Below, piece after piece: positions 1-8,052 of a stretch of 64,000 nucleotides of DNA (positions within the stretch are counted from its first letter, which is position 1; each line of letters opens with the position of its first letter). The DNA is taken from NCBI GenBank assembly GCA_050331695.1, contig JBHJGP010000012.1:124001-188000 (forward strand). Reading direction: 5' to 3'. A program made the position numbers and the translations under genes. The stretch comes from JBHJGP01 sp050331695 (GTDB lineage Bacteria; Pseudomonadota; Alphaproteobacteria; Geminicoccales; Geminicoccaceae). The notes below the pieces were generated by a model. The model was not told the DNA's origin and did not search any database. It worked only from the letters and a program-made list of their open reading frames with translations.

Positions 1-180
1 GCACAAAGAAAAAACCTTTTGTATCAGCGAGTTAAGATACGATCACGCAACGTGAAGAGAATTTGGGACCAAAGGGGCCCGCCGTTCCGCCCAACAGGCC
101 ATGCGACATCACGGGGATGTGAGCTGTCCGAGAGGTATCCGGAGCACGAATTGCCCCTCCCCTCGAACATGATGTGAGTT

Positions 181-447
181 GAAAAGCGTTTCGCTATTCC
201 GGCCCCGCAGCTCCCAGCCTTCGCCAAACGCCATCCGGAGATTGAGCTGAATTTGAGCATGCCTAAACTCAATCTCCTCGACGGCAATGCCGATATTGCT
301 GTGCGCGTCGGCGAAACCGAGCAGCTCGATTTGATCGGGCGCCGCATCGGCTAAGCGGGGCACAGCATCTGTTCTCATAAAGCGCTGGGTGCCCCGGGCC
401 GGTCCGGGTAGATCCATGGCCATTCGAGGGAGATAACGCCTTCACCA
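181..447 (+). pseudogene. LysR-family regulator remnant (substrate-binding domain)
   Basis: Frame +1 reads like part of a LysR substrate-binding domain: a segment LPAFAKRHPEIELNL, then LLDGNADIAVRVGE, then LIGRRIG, ending at a TAA (352-354). The same frame continues with HKALGAPGRSG, a TAG (409-411), then IHGHSREIT, which matches the usual course of the family (loop with G-x-P, then a conserved His). A TGA at 175-177 closes the frame upstream, and no N-terminal helix-turn-helix is visible. The remnant therefore carries in-frame stops but no frameshift. It lies directly upstream of, and in the same frame as, the EamA exporter, suggesting an old regulator-exporter pair. The limits are approximate. 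Confidence 0.6.
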
Positions 448-465
448 TTCGGATCGGCCCCGTTC

Positions 466-1398
466 GTGCATAATGTGGAACAGCTGACTGAGCCGGCTCC
501 CGTTCCGGCTCCAGCCGCCTCGCCGAGCTGGTGGTTGACCCTTCTTATGGGCGTGGCTTTTGCCATCCTCTGGAGCTCCGCCTTCTCGGTCGCCAAGGTG
601 CTGGTGGCACATATCCCACCCTTCACCGTCTCGACCGTCCGTTTCTTCATCGCCGCGCTGATCGCCGGTTGTCTCGCGGTGGCCCTCGGCCAGCGTCTGC
701 CCCGGGGGTGGCAAGCCTGGCGGCCGATCATCCTGCTGGGTCTCTGTCAGAACACGCTTTATCTGGGTCTGTTCTTCACGGCCATGGTCAAGATACCGGC
801 GGGACTGGCCGCGATCATTGCCAGCGCCATGCCTCTGATCGTGGCGGCACTGGCACCGGCGATCGTCGCCGAGCCCCTGAGACCCTTGAAGGTCATCGGC
901 CTTTTCGTCGGTTTCGCCGGAGTGATCTGGTTCATGGCCGACCGGATCGCGGGCGGCATCGACGGGTTCGGCATATTGCTTGCGATCTTCGGCGTCATGG
1001 CCCTGGCCGTCGCCACGCTGACCATCAAGAAGGGAGACTTCGGCACCGGCCTCTTGATGGTGGTCGCCTGCCAGATGGCGATCGGCGGCTTGGGCTGCCT
1101 GCCGGTGGCCCTTCTGATCGAGGATGTCACCGCCTTCGAGATCAACCGTTCGGTCGTCCTCGCCTTCATCTACCAGATCGTGTTTCCGGGCATCATCGCC
1201 ACGCTCCTCTGGTTCGCCCTTGTCAAACGGATCTCGACCGCCGGTGCCAGCGCGTTCCACTTCCTCAATCCGATTTTCGGCGTAGGTTTTGCAGCCCTGC
1301 TCCTGGGCGAAGAGATTTCGCCTTGGGATAGCCTCGGTGTCCTCCTGGTCGCGGTCGGCATTGGATTGGTCAACCGCGATCAAAGGCGTCCCAGCTGA
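466..1398 (+). CDS. EamA/DMT-family inner-membrane transporter
   Basis: A 310-residue polytopic membrane protein with about ten hydrophobic segments arranged as two EamA repeats (roughly residues 25-150 and 165-300). The first repeat has the typical stretch ILWSSAFSVAKVLVAHIPP followed by VSTVRFFIAALIAG. The second ends with FLNPIFGVGFAALLLGEEIS, the usual close of the second repeat. These proteins export or import small metabolites such as amino acids or their derivatives; the substrate cannot be read from sequence. The GTG at 466 has no clear ribosome binding site, and a downstream ATG (547) would remove much of the first helix. A decayed LysR gene lies just upstream. Confidence 0.85.
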   Translation: MHNVEQLTEPAPVPAPAASPSWWLTLLMGVAFAILWSSAFSVAKVLVAHIPPFTVSTVRFFIAALIAGCLAVALGQRLPRGWQAWRPIILLGLCQNTLYLGLFFTAMVKIPAGLAAIIASAMPLIVAALAPAIVAEPLRPLKVIGLFVGFAGVIWFMADRIAGGIDGFGILLAIFGVMALAVATLTIKKGDFGTGLLMVVACQMAIGGLGCLPVALLIEDVTAFEINRSVVLAFIYQIVFPGIIATLLWFALVKRISTAGASAFHFLNPIFGVGFAALLLGEEISPWDSLGVLLVAVGIGLVNRDQRRPS

Positions 1399-1569
1399 GC
1401 GTCATCAGAACGAACTATTCGACACGCTGATTACACATATTCAATAAAAATAGTTATCATTACTTCCTTTTAACTTTCCATAAAACCACACTAATTTACG
1501 GATATCTCCGGATTGCTCAATAGGCAATCATGGCATAGCGTTTAGCTGTCAACAACGGAGGAGAACAAC
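1399..1569. other. AT-rich intergenic segment with small hairpin
   Basis: Roughly 1420-1505 is strikingly AT-rich compared with the surrounding coding sequence. It is followed by a short inverted repeat (GATTGC at 1511-1516, GCAATC at 1524-1529) and a strong ribosome binding site GGAGGAG just before the small gene at 1570. This is probably the promoter and leader of that small gene. I could not place -35 and -10 boxes convincingly. Confidence 0.4.
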
Positions 1570-1821
1570 TTGTCTATTACGCCGCACATTATTCTGGTGA
1601 CCCGAATAACGGGCACCAATCAGTTGGACAGCAGCTTCATCGCCCGCTGCAATAACATGAGTGAGTTGCGCCACTTGGAGCGCTACTATCTGGACTCGCG
1701 CTCGATCGGCGAGTTCGTCACTCTCTTGCGACTAACCGGCCAAGGGGTTGAACAGGTCACCGCCGACGACGCGTTCGGCATTCTCGACGTCGACTTATCG
1801 GAGCTCGACGAAACGCGCTGA
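1570..1821 (+). CDS. Small protein of unknown function
   Basis: An 83-residue soluble protein with no signal peptide, no membrane segment and no motif I recognise. The evidence that it is real is the near-perfect ribosome binding site (GGAGGAG, ending about 6 bases before a TTG start) and the AT-rich promoter-like region upstream. The C-terminal third is acidic (DDAFGILDVDLSELDE). The TTG start is unusual, but no better start fits the ribosome binding site. It is transcribed away from the EamA gene and towards a convergent tRNA-His. Function unknown. Confidence 0.6.
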   Translation: MSITPHIILVTRITGTNQLDSSFIARCNNMSELRHLERYYLDSRSIGEFVTLLRLTGQGVEQVTADDAFGILDVDLSELDETR

Positions 1822-1839
1822 ACGGGCGCCGCCAGGAGC

Positions 1840-1917
<78 letters not shown>

Positions 1918-2065
1918 ACTGAAGCATGGTTCTGGCGGATCAGCGTGCGCGCGTCAAGCGCACCTCAGCCAGCCCGCCACCGACAAAAGTCGCCCAAATC
2001 TTGGGCATTCTGCTCAGAATATGATCACTCTCTGGGCTCACCAATCGGGGTTTTACGGTTTTTGC

Positions 2066-2091
2066 GGTGGCCCGAGGCGCCTCGGGCCACC
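2066..2091. repeat. Perfect 26-bp palindrome next to the glnB promoter
   Basis: Two 13-base arms meet with no spacer: the left arm GGTGGCCCGAGGC (2066-2078) is followed by its exact reverse complement (2079-2091). The right arm ends one base before the -24 element of the sigma-54 promoter. There is no T-rich tail, so it does not look like a terminator. It may be a protein-binding site for a dimeric regulator; no protein can be named from sequence. Confidence 0.7.
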
Positions 2092-2107
2092 TGGCACGTT
2101 CTATGCT
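2092..2107 (+). promoter_or_regulatory. Sigma-54 (RpoN) promoter of glnB-glnA
   Basis: TGGCACG then four bases then ATGCT matches the RpoN consensus TGGCACG-N4-TTGC(A/T) at all but one position. The GG of the -24 box and the GC of the -12 box have the required spacing. It lies about 75 bases upstream of glnB, where RpoN/NtrC control of glnBA is known in alphaproteobacteria. I did not find a clear NtrC site upstream. Confidence 0.8.
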
Positions 2108-2180
2108 CACCCCGACGACAAGCGACAGCAAGGCGTTCGACCGGACCATTGGGTTGGCGCGACGGGAGACCTATCGGGGC

Positions 2181-2519
2181 ATGAAAAAAATCGAAGCGAT
2201 CATCAAGCCATTCAAGCTCGACGAAGTGAAAGAGGCGCTCCAGGAGGTCGGTCTCAAGGGGATGACCGTCACGGAGGTTAAGGGATTTGGCCGCCAGAAG
2301 GGCCACACCGAACTTTACCGGGGTGCCGAATACGTCGTCGACTTTCTGCCGAAGGTGAAGATCGAGGAGGTGATGGACGACGCCTTGGTCGAACGGGCCG
2401 TGGAAGCGATCCAAAACGCGGCGAAAACCGATCGCATCGGTGACGGCAAGATTTTCGTCTTCCCGGTCGAGCAAGCAATCCGGATTCGTACCGCCGAACA
2501 GGGCGTCGACGCACTCTAA
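2181..2519 (+). CDS. glnB: Nitrogen regulatory protein PII
   Basis: 112 residues, the normal PII length. It begins MKKIEAIIKPFKLDEVKEAL and carries the T-loop sequence with the uridylylated tyrosine (HTELYRGAEY, Tyr51) and the C-terminal signature around KIFVFPVEQAIRIRT. PII reports 2-oxoglutarate, ATP/ADP and glutamine status to NtrB, the adenylyltransferase GlnE and other partners. The ATG at 2181 was chosen because it gives the canonical N-terminus. It is transcribed from a sigma-54 promoter and lies 133 bases upstream of glnA, which identifies it as glnB rather than the AmtB-linked glnK. Confidence 0.95.
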   Translation: MKKIEAIIKPFKLDEVKEALQEVGLKGMTVTEVKGFGRQKGHTELYRGAEYVVDFLPKVKIEEVMDDALVERAVEAIQNAAKTDRIGDGKIFVFPVEQAIRIRTAEQGVDAL

Positions 2520-2652
2520 CAGATCTCGTAACCCCATCGAGACCCCGGGAATGGACTAGCCGTTCCCGGCGCCCACCCGCGAAAGCGCTGGTCGATGATC
2601 GGCGCTTCAGTCACGACAAGCACACCGATCAGAAGAAAGGAAACGACGAACG

Positions 2653-4080
2653 ATGCTTGGGTGCAAAAATGCCGGCGACGTGATGAAAGCGATCGCCGAT
2701 CACGACGTAAAAATTGTCGACTTGCGTTTCACCGACGTGCCCGGCATGTGGCAACACACGTCGTTTCCGACCCAAACCTTCGGCGAAGACCAAATCAACG
2801 AGGGCTGCGGTTTCGACGGTTCCTCGATCCGCGGCTTCCAGGAAATTCAAGAATCCGACATGCTGCTGATGCCGGATCCCGAAACCGCGTTCATCGATCC
2901 CTTCTGCGAGCATCCGACGCTGGTGATGATCTGCGACATCACCGATCCCATCACCAAGGAGTTCTACAGCCGCGATCCCCGGGGCATGGCCAAGAAGGCC
3001 ATTCAATACATGACTAGTTCCGGCGTCGCTGACACCTGCTTCATCGGGCCCGAGGCCGAATTCTACGTCTTCGACGACGTGCGCTACAACCAGGACACCA
3101 ACTACGCCTCCTACATGGTCGATTCGGTGGAAGGCCACTGGAACGGGACCGAGGACGAGGGCCCCAATCTCGGCCATAAGATCCGACCCAAGGAGGGCTA
3201 CTTTCCCTGCCCGCCAAGCGACACGCTGCAGGATCTCAGAAGCGAGATGGCGATCACCATGGCCGAGATCGGCCTCACGGTCGAATGCCACCATCATGAG
3301 GTGGCCACCGGCGGCCAGTGCGAGATCGACATGAGGTTCGCGCCATTGATCGAGATGGCCGACGCCCAGATGAAATACAAGTATGTGGTCAAGAACTGCG
3401 CGCGGCAGGCCGGCAAGACCGCGACCTTCATGCCCAAGCCGCTGCTCGGCGATAACGGTTCCGGCATGCACGTCCATCAGTCCATCTGGAAGGACGGCCA
3501 ACCGCTGATGGCAGATGCTGGCGGCGTCGCCGGCCTCAGCGACCTCGCCCGCTACTATATCGGCGGTCTTTTGAAGCACGGACCGGCGATCCTCGCTTTC
3601 GCTGCGCCGACCACCAACAGCTACCACCGCCTGGTGCCGGGGTTCGAAGCGCCGGTCAATCTGGTCTGGTCGATGCGCAATCGCTCGGCCGCCTGCCGGA
3701 TCCCCATGTATTCGGATAGCCCGAAGGCCAAGCGGGTGGAATTCCGCTGCCCCGATCCGTCATGCAACCCGTATCTGGCCTTCTCGGCGATGCTCATGGC
3801 CGGTCTCGACGGCATCAGGAACAAAATCGATCCAGGCGATCCGGTCGACAAAAACATCTATGATCTGCCGCCGGAGGAAGAGGCCGAGCTGCCCCGGGTC
3901 TCCGCTTCCCTCGAGGGCTCACTCAACGCACTCGCCGCGGACCAGGACTTCCTGCTCGAGGGCGATGTGTTCACCAAGGACTTCATCGACAGTTACATCG
4001 CCTACAAGATGGAGGCTGAGGTCGACGCTCTGCGCCTGCGTCCCCACCCTTACGAGTTCGTTATGTACTACGACATCTGA
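2653..4080 (+). CDS. glnA: Glutamine synthetase type I (glutamate-ammonia ligase)
   Basis: 475 residues, the usual length of a class I-beta enzyme. It makes glutamine from glutamate, ammonia and ATP in the cytoplasm as a dodecamer. Visible elements: the DGSSIRGF loop near residue 55; metal ligands in GPEAEF (Glu134, Glu136) and HHHEVATGGQCEID (Glu216, Glu224); the ATP-site NGSGMHVHQS; the glutamate-binding NRSAACRIP; and the adenylylation tyrosine in NIYDLPPEEE. Ribosome binding site GAAAGGA precedes the ATG. It is co-oriented with glnB and followed by a strong terminator. Expected control is by RpoN/NtrC at transcription and by GlnE adenylylation. Confidence 0.97.
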   Translation: MLGCKNAGDVMKAIADHDVKIVDLRFTDVPGMWQHTSFPTQTFGEDQINEGCGFDGSSIRGFQEIQESDMLLMPDPETAFIDPFCEHPTLVMICDITDPITKEFYSRDPRGMAKKAIQYMTSSGVADTCFIGPEAEFYVFDDVRYNQDTNYASYMVDSVEGHWNGTEDEGPNLGHKIRPKEGYFPCPPSDTLQDLRSEMAITMAEIGLTVECHHHEVATGGQCEIDMRFAPLIEMADAQMKYKYVVKNCARQAGKTATFMPKPLLGDNGSGMHVHQSIWKDGQPLMADAGGVAGLSDLARYYIGGLLKHGPAILAFAAPTTNSYHRLVPGFEAPVNLVWSMRNRSAACRIPMYSDSPKAKRVEFRCPDPSCNPYLAFSAMLMAGLDGIRNKIDPGDPVDKNIYDLPPEEEAELPRVSASLEGSLNALAADQDFLLEGDVFTKDFIDSYIAYKMEAEVDALRLRPHPYEFVMYYDI

Positions 4081-4115
4081 GCCTCCCACCTCAGCGGTCA
4101 CCGACACGGATGGAC

Positions 4116-4148
4116 GGGGCGGTTCTTGAACCGCCCCCTTTCTTTTCC
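4116..4148 (+). terminator. Rho-independent terminator after glnA
   Basis: A ten-base stem (GGGGCGGTTC at 4116-4125 with its complement at 4128-4137) is followed by a pyrimidine, T-rich run (4138-4147). It lies 36 bases after the glnA stop and separates glnBA from the glutamine-synthetase-like gene. Confidence 0.85.
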
Positions 4149-4226
4149 GCCGCCGGACGGTGATTGACTCCTTTCTGCTTCGCTTTAGACCAAGCCGACG
4201 CGCCCCCTTTTCGAGCGGACCCCGCC

Positions 4227-5567
4227 ATGCCTGCGGCTTTGTCCCAGCTGACCCAAAAGCTCGAAGAAACGGACGCCCAGCAGATCGACCTTCGCTTCAC
4301 GGATCTGAGCGGCGGATGGCGGCATCTGAGCTTTCCCGCCTCTTCGCTGGATGAGGATTTCTGGCGCGGTGGCTTGTTTTTCGACGGTTCCTCAATCGCC
4401 GGCTGGCGCGAAATCGAAACCTCCGATCTCATGCTGCTGCCGGACATCGAGCGCTGGTGGTCCGATCCGTTCAGCGCCCAGCCACAACTGATCATCTGCT
4501 GCGACGTTGGCGATCCGGTAACCCGTTCGGGCTATGAGCGCGATCCCCGGACCACACTGAAACGGGCGTTGAGCCACATGGCGGCGACCGGCGTGGCCGA
4601 CCAGCTCCGAGTCAGCGTCGACCTCACGCTCTACATCGGTCCTAGCGATGGTGAAGCACCGTCCGAGCCGGGCCAGGCGGGGTCGGCGCGGGGCCAATCC
4701 TCTTCCTATGGCGGCTGGCCCCAGGACCGATGGGCGGATCTCCGTGCTGAAATCGCGACCGTGCTCGCCGATCTGGGCTTAAATCACCTGCGTCATTTCC
4801 ATGCGGCTGGCCCCGATCAAATCGAGATACAGTTCGGTCCGGTCGATGCGCTGCTCGCCGCCGATCATCTGCAGCTTGCCAAATATGCGGCTCGGCAGGT
4901 GGCGAATGCCTACGGCCGCACGGCGATCTTGCTGCCGCGCCCCTTCGCCCATCGTTCCGGATCCGCCTGCCACCTCCATCTCTCGATGTGGAAAGAGGAA
5001 AAGCCGGCGTTCGCCGGCAATGGCTATGCCGATCTGAGTGATCTGTGCGGCCACGTGATCGGCGGCATCCTGGAGCATGGACGGGCGCTCAACGCCTTCA
5101 CCAATTCGAGGCCCAACAGCTACCGGCGGCCGCGCGACGATCAGAACGAGCCGACCACCCTGGCCTATGGCGTGGACAACCGCTCGACCGCGCTCAGAAT
5201 ACCGTTCGCCGCCGACCGTCGGGACAAGAGGGTCGAGCTTCGCTTTCCCGATCCTGCCCTCAATCCCTATCTGACGTTGGCGGCCTTAATCATGGCTGGC
5301 GTCGACGGCGCCGAGCGGAAAGTGGATCCGGGCGATCCGGTGGACCGCAACCTTTACGATTTCGACTTCGCCGACCGAAAGGATATGCGGCGGTGCTGCA
5401 CCAGTCTCGAGAGCGCCCTCGACAGTTTGGCCGGCGACCAAGGCTTCCTCCTGGCGGGTGACGTTTTTTCCAGCGATCTCCTCGACACCTACGGCCAACT
5501 CAAACGTTACGAGATCGCGCAGGTCGAAGCGGTTCCCCACCCGGTCGAATTGTCGTCATCTCAATAG
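4227..5567 (+). CDS. Glutamine-synthetase-like protein, putative pseudoenzyme
   Basis: 446 residues, collinear with the neighbouring GlnA over its whole length (for example QIDLRFTDLSGGW, FDGSSIAGW, VELRFPDPALNPYL, VDPGDPVDRNLYD), so it is a paralogue. Several catalytic positions have changed. The metal-ligand pair of GlnA (Glu134, Glu136) is Asp132 and Thr134 here; Glu216 is His192; and the flap glutamate in PGFEAP is lost (DDQNEP). Glu200, the ATP-site HLH, NRS, the arginine of RIP and VELRF remain. The segment after residue 140 is also shorter. Catalysis of glutamine synthesis therefore looks unlikely; a regulatory, decoy or altered-substrate role is possible. I chose ATG 4227 because it aligns with the start of GlnA; an upstream TTG (4164) is possible. 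The glnA terminator separates it from glnA. Confidence 0.8.
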   Translation: MPAALSQLTQKLEETDAQQIDLRFTDLSGGWRHLSFPASSLDEDFWRGGLFFDGSSIAGWREIETSDLMLLPDIERWWSDPFSAQPQLIICCDVGDPVTRSGYERDPRTTLKRALSHMAATGVADQLRVSVDLTLYIGPSDGEAPSEPGQAGSARGQSSSYGGWPQDRWADLRAEIATVLADLGLNHLRHFHAAGPDQIEIQFGPVDALLAADHLQLAKYAARQVANAYGRTAILLPRPFAHRSGSACHLHLSMWKEEKPAFAGNGYADLSDLCGHVIGGILEHGRALNAFTNSRPNSYRRPRDDQNEPTTLAYGVDNRSTALRIPFAADRRDKRVELRFPDPALNPYLTLAALIMAGVDGAERKVDPGDPVDRNLYDFDFADRKDMRRCCTSLESALDSLAGDQGFLLAGDVFSSDLLDTYGQLKRYEIAQVEAVPHPVELSSSQ

Positions 5568-5591
5568 TTGACTGACACAATGGTGGAGGGC

Positions 5592-5987
5592 CTAACCCGG
5601 CGTGTCGGCGGACCGGCGCACCGGCCGCGGCCGACCGTCGGCATCGAGAGCCACCATGCTGAAGGTTCCCTCGGTCACCTTGATCCGGTCACCGGTCCGC
5701 CCGCGCCGGACATGGGTCTCGCCCTTCACGCCCATCGAGGTTCGGCCGACATGGACCACCTCGGCGTAACAACAGACCACGTCGCCCACATAAACCGGCC
5801 GGTGGAAGGTCATGCCGTCGACGGCGACCGTCGCCACCCGGCCGCTGGAGAACTGGTAACCGATGGTGCCAGCCGCCAGGTCCATCTGGGCCAGGAGCCA
5901 GCCGCCGAAGATGTCACCGCTCGGATTGGTATCGGCGGGCATGGCGACGGTGCGGATCGCAAGTTCGCCTCTAGGTTCATCATTCAT
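5592..5987 (-). CDS. yciA: Acyl-CoA thioesterase, hotdog fold (YciA-like)
   Basis: 131 residues, the size of single-hotdog YciA-type enzymes. The catalytic region reads MPADTNPSGDIFGGWLLAQMDLAAG, where the Asp after SG is the family's active-site residue. The strand segments VDGMTFHRPVYVGDVV and GRTSMGVKGE are also typical. The enzyme hydrolyses acyl-CoA thioesters to free acid and CoA in the cytoplasm. It is transcribed convergently with the glutamine-synthetase-like gene and divergently from parE. Substrate range cannot be inferred. Confidence 0.85.
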   Translation of the reverse strand: MNDEPRGELAIRTVAMPADTNPSGDIFGGWLLAQMDLAAGTIGYQFSSGRVATVAVDGMTFHRPVYVGDVVCCYAEVVHVGRTSMGVKGETHVRRGRTGDRIKVTEGTFSMVALDADGRPRPVRRSADTPG

Positions 5988-6080
5988 GCCCCAAACTCTC
6001 CAGTTCGCGTTGCCTCAGCCCCGCTCAACGGCTAAAGCTGGGGCAGATCAGACCTTTAAGGAGCCTTTGGCGTCAAGGGC

Positions 6081-8042
6081 ATGACGGACCTTTTCTCAGA
6101 TCTGACTTCGCCCCGGACTGAGGGCTACACCGCCGCCGACATCGAGGTCCTGGAGGGTCTCGAACCGGTCCGCCGCCGGCCGGGCATGTATGTCGGCGGG
6201 ACGGACGAAAACGCGCTCCATCACCTGGTGGCGGAGCTTCTTGACAATTCGATGGACGAGGCGGTTGCGGGCCACGCCAATCGGATCGAGATGATCCTTG
6301 ACGCCGAGGGTGGCGTTTCGATTAAGGACAATGGCAGGGGCATCCCGGTCGATCCGCATCCCAAATTCCCGAAAAAATCTGCCCTCGAGGTCATCTTCAC
6401 CACGCTCCATTCGGGCGGCAAGTTTCAGACCGGCGCCTATCAGACCGCCGGCGGACTGCACGGTGTCGGCGTTTCGGTCGTCAACGCGCTTGCGGAAGCT
6501 CTGACCGTCGAAGTCGCCCGCGACCGCAAGCTGTGGCGCCAAACGTACGCCCGCGGCCACGCCACCAGCGCACTCGAAGCGATGGGCCAAGCCGCCAACC
6601 GGCGCGGCACCTCGGTCTGGTTCAAACCCGATCCTGAGATCTTCAAAAGCCACAACAAGTTCCGGGCCGAGCGGCTTTACCGCATGGCCCGCTCCAAAGC
6701 TTACCTGTTTCGTGGCGTCGAAATCCGCTGGCAGGCCGATCCGAGCGTCCTACCGCCCTCAGGCGAGATCCCGGAGCGTGACCGGTTTCATTTCCCCCAA
6801 GGTCTCAAGGACTTCTTATCGTCGATGCTGGACGACCGCCGGGTCATCGGCGAAGCCCTGTTCGACGGTGAGGTCGATCTCGCCGACAATGCCGGCCGGG
6901 TCGAATGGGCGATCGCCTGGCCTGCCGACGAGATCGGCTATGGCGGTTACTACTGCAACACCATTCCCACGCCCGACGGCGGCAGTCACGAACAGGGTGT
7001 GCGCAACGCGCTTCTGCGTGGGCTTCGGGCCCATGCCGAGCGCATCGGCCAGAAAAAAGCGGCCCAGATCACGGCCGACGATCTTCTGGGCGGGGCCGCG
7101 GTCGTGCTCTCGCTGTTCATCAAGAACCCCCAGTTTCAGGGGCAGACGAAGAACAGGCTCGTGGTTCCGGACATCGTCCGGCCCATAGAGAACGCGATGA
7201 AGGACCGTTTCGAGCTGTGGCTGAGCGGTCATTCGGAGAGTGCCGTTGCTCTGGTCGAGCACGCACTCGATCGCGCCGAGGAGCGGATCGCGCGCAAGAA
7301 GGCGCGGGACGTCGCGCGCAAGAGTGCCACCCGCAAACTCCGCCTGCCCGGAAAACTTGCCGACTGCGCCCGGGAGGACCGGGACGGCAGCGAAATCTTT
7401 CTGGTCGAGGGGGACAGCGCCGGTGGCTCGGCGAAACAGGCCCGCGACCGGGAAACCCAGGCCGTACTGCCGTTGCGCGGCAAAATTCTCAATGCCGCCA
7501 GCGCCACCGCCGACAAGCTCGGTGCCAATCGCGAGCTCAACGATCTCGTCACCGCCCTTGGCTGCGGCATTGGCCGCCAGTTTGATCTCCAGGACCTGCG
7601 CTACGAGCGGGTGGTGATCATGACCGACGCCGACGTCGACGGTGCCCATATCGCGTCGTTGCTCATCACCTTCTTCTTCCAGGAGATGCCGCAGCTCATC
7701 ACCCACGGTCATCTGTTCCTGGCCCAGCCGCCCTTGTACCGGATCAGCGCCGGCAAGGACGTCGCCTACGCCCAGGATGACGCCGAGCGGCGCGAGCTGG
7801 CGGAGAGCCGCTTCAAGAACAAGAAAATCGAGATCGGCCGGTTCAAGGGTCTAGGCGAAATGAACCCCGCCCAGCTCAAGGAAACCACCATGAGCCCGGG
7901 GAGCCGGCGACTTTTGCGGGTGACCTTGGACGACGTGCCGGCCGCGAAGGAACTGGTCGGCGACCTCATGGGGCGAAAACCGGACCGACGGCTCGCCTTC
8001 ATCCAGGACCACGCCGATCTGGTCGAGACGTTAGACGTCTGA
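6081..8042 (+). CDS. parE: DNA topoisomerase IV subunit B
   Basis: 653 residues. The N-terminal GHKL ATPase domain shows ELLDNSMDEAVAG, NGRGIPVD and GLHGVGVSVVNALAE. The TOPRIM domain shows EIFLVEGDSAGGSAKQARDR, LPLRGKILN and MTDADVDGAHI, and the C-terminus has RFKGLGEMNPAQLKETTM. With ParC it decatenates and relaxes replicated chromosomes. The length and the absence of the large GyrB insertion favour ParE over GyrB. The ATG at 6081 gives the expected short leader before the ATPase domain. The parC partner is not in this window. Confidence 0.93.
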   Translation: MTDLFSDLTSPRTEGYTAADIEVLEGLEPVRRRPGMYVGGTDENALHHLVAELLDNSMDEAVAGHANRIEMILDAEGGVSIKDNGRGIPVDPHPKFPKKSALEVIFTTLHSGGKFQTGAYQTAGGLHGVGVSVVNALAEALTVEVARDRKLWRQTYARGHATSALEAMGQAANRRGTSVWFKPDPEIFKSHNKFRAERLYRMARSKAYLFRGVEIRWQADPSVLPPSGEIPERDRFHFPQGLKDFLSSMLDDRRVIGEALFDGEVDLADNAGRVEWAIAWPADEIGYGGYYCNTIPTPDGGSHEQGVRNALLRGLRAHAERIGQKKAAQITADDLLGGAAVVLSLFIKNPQFQGQTKNRLVVPDIVRPIENAMKDRFELWLSGHSESAVALVEHALDRAEERIARKKARDVARKSATRKLRLPGKLADCAREDRDGSEIFLVEGDSAGGSAKQARDRETQAVLPLRGKILNAASATADKLGANRELNDLVTALGCGIGRQFDLQDLRYERVVIMTDADVDGAHIASLLITFFFQEMPQLITHGHLFLAQPPLYRISAGKDVAYAQDDAERRELAESRFKNKKIEIGRFKGLGEMNPAQLKETTMSPGSRRLLRVTLDDVPAAKELVGDLMGRKPDRRLAFIQDHADLVETLDV

Positions 8043-8052
8043 CCTTCGGAGC

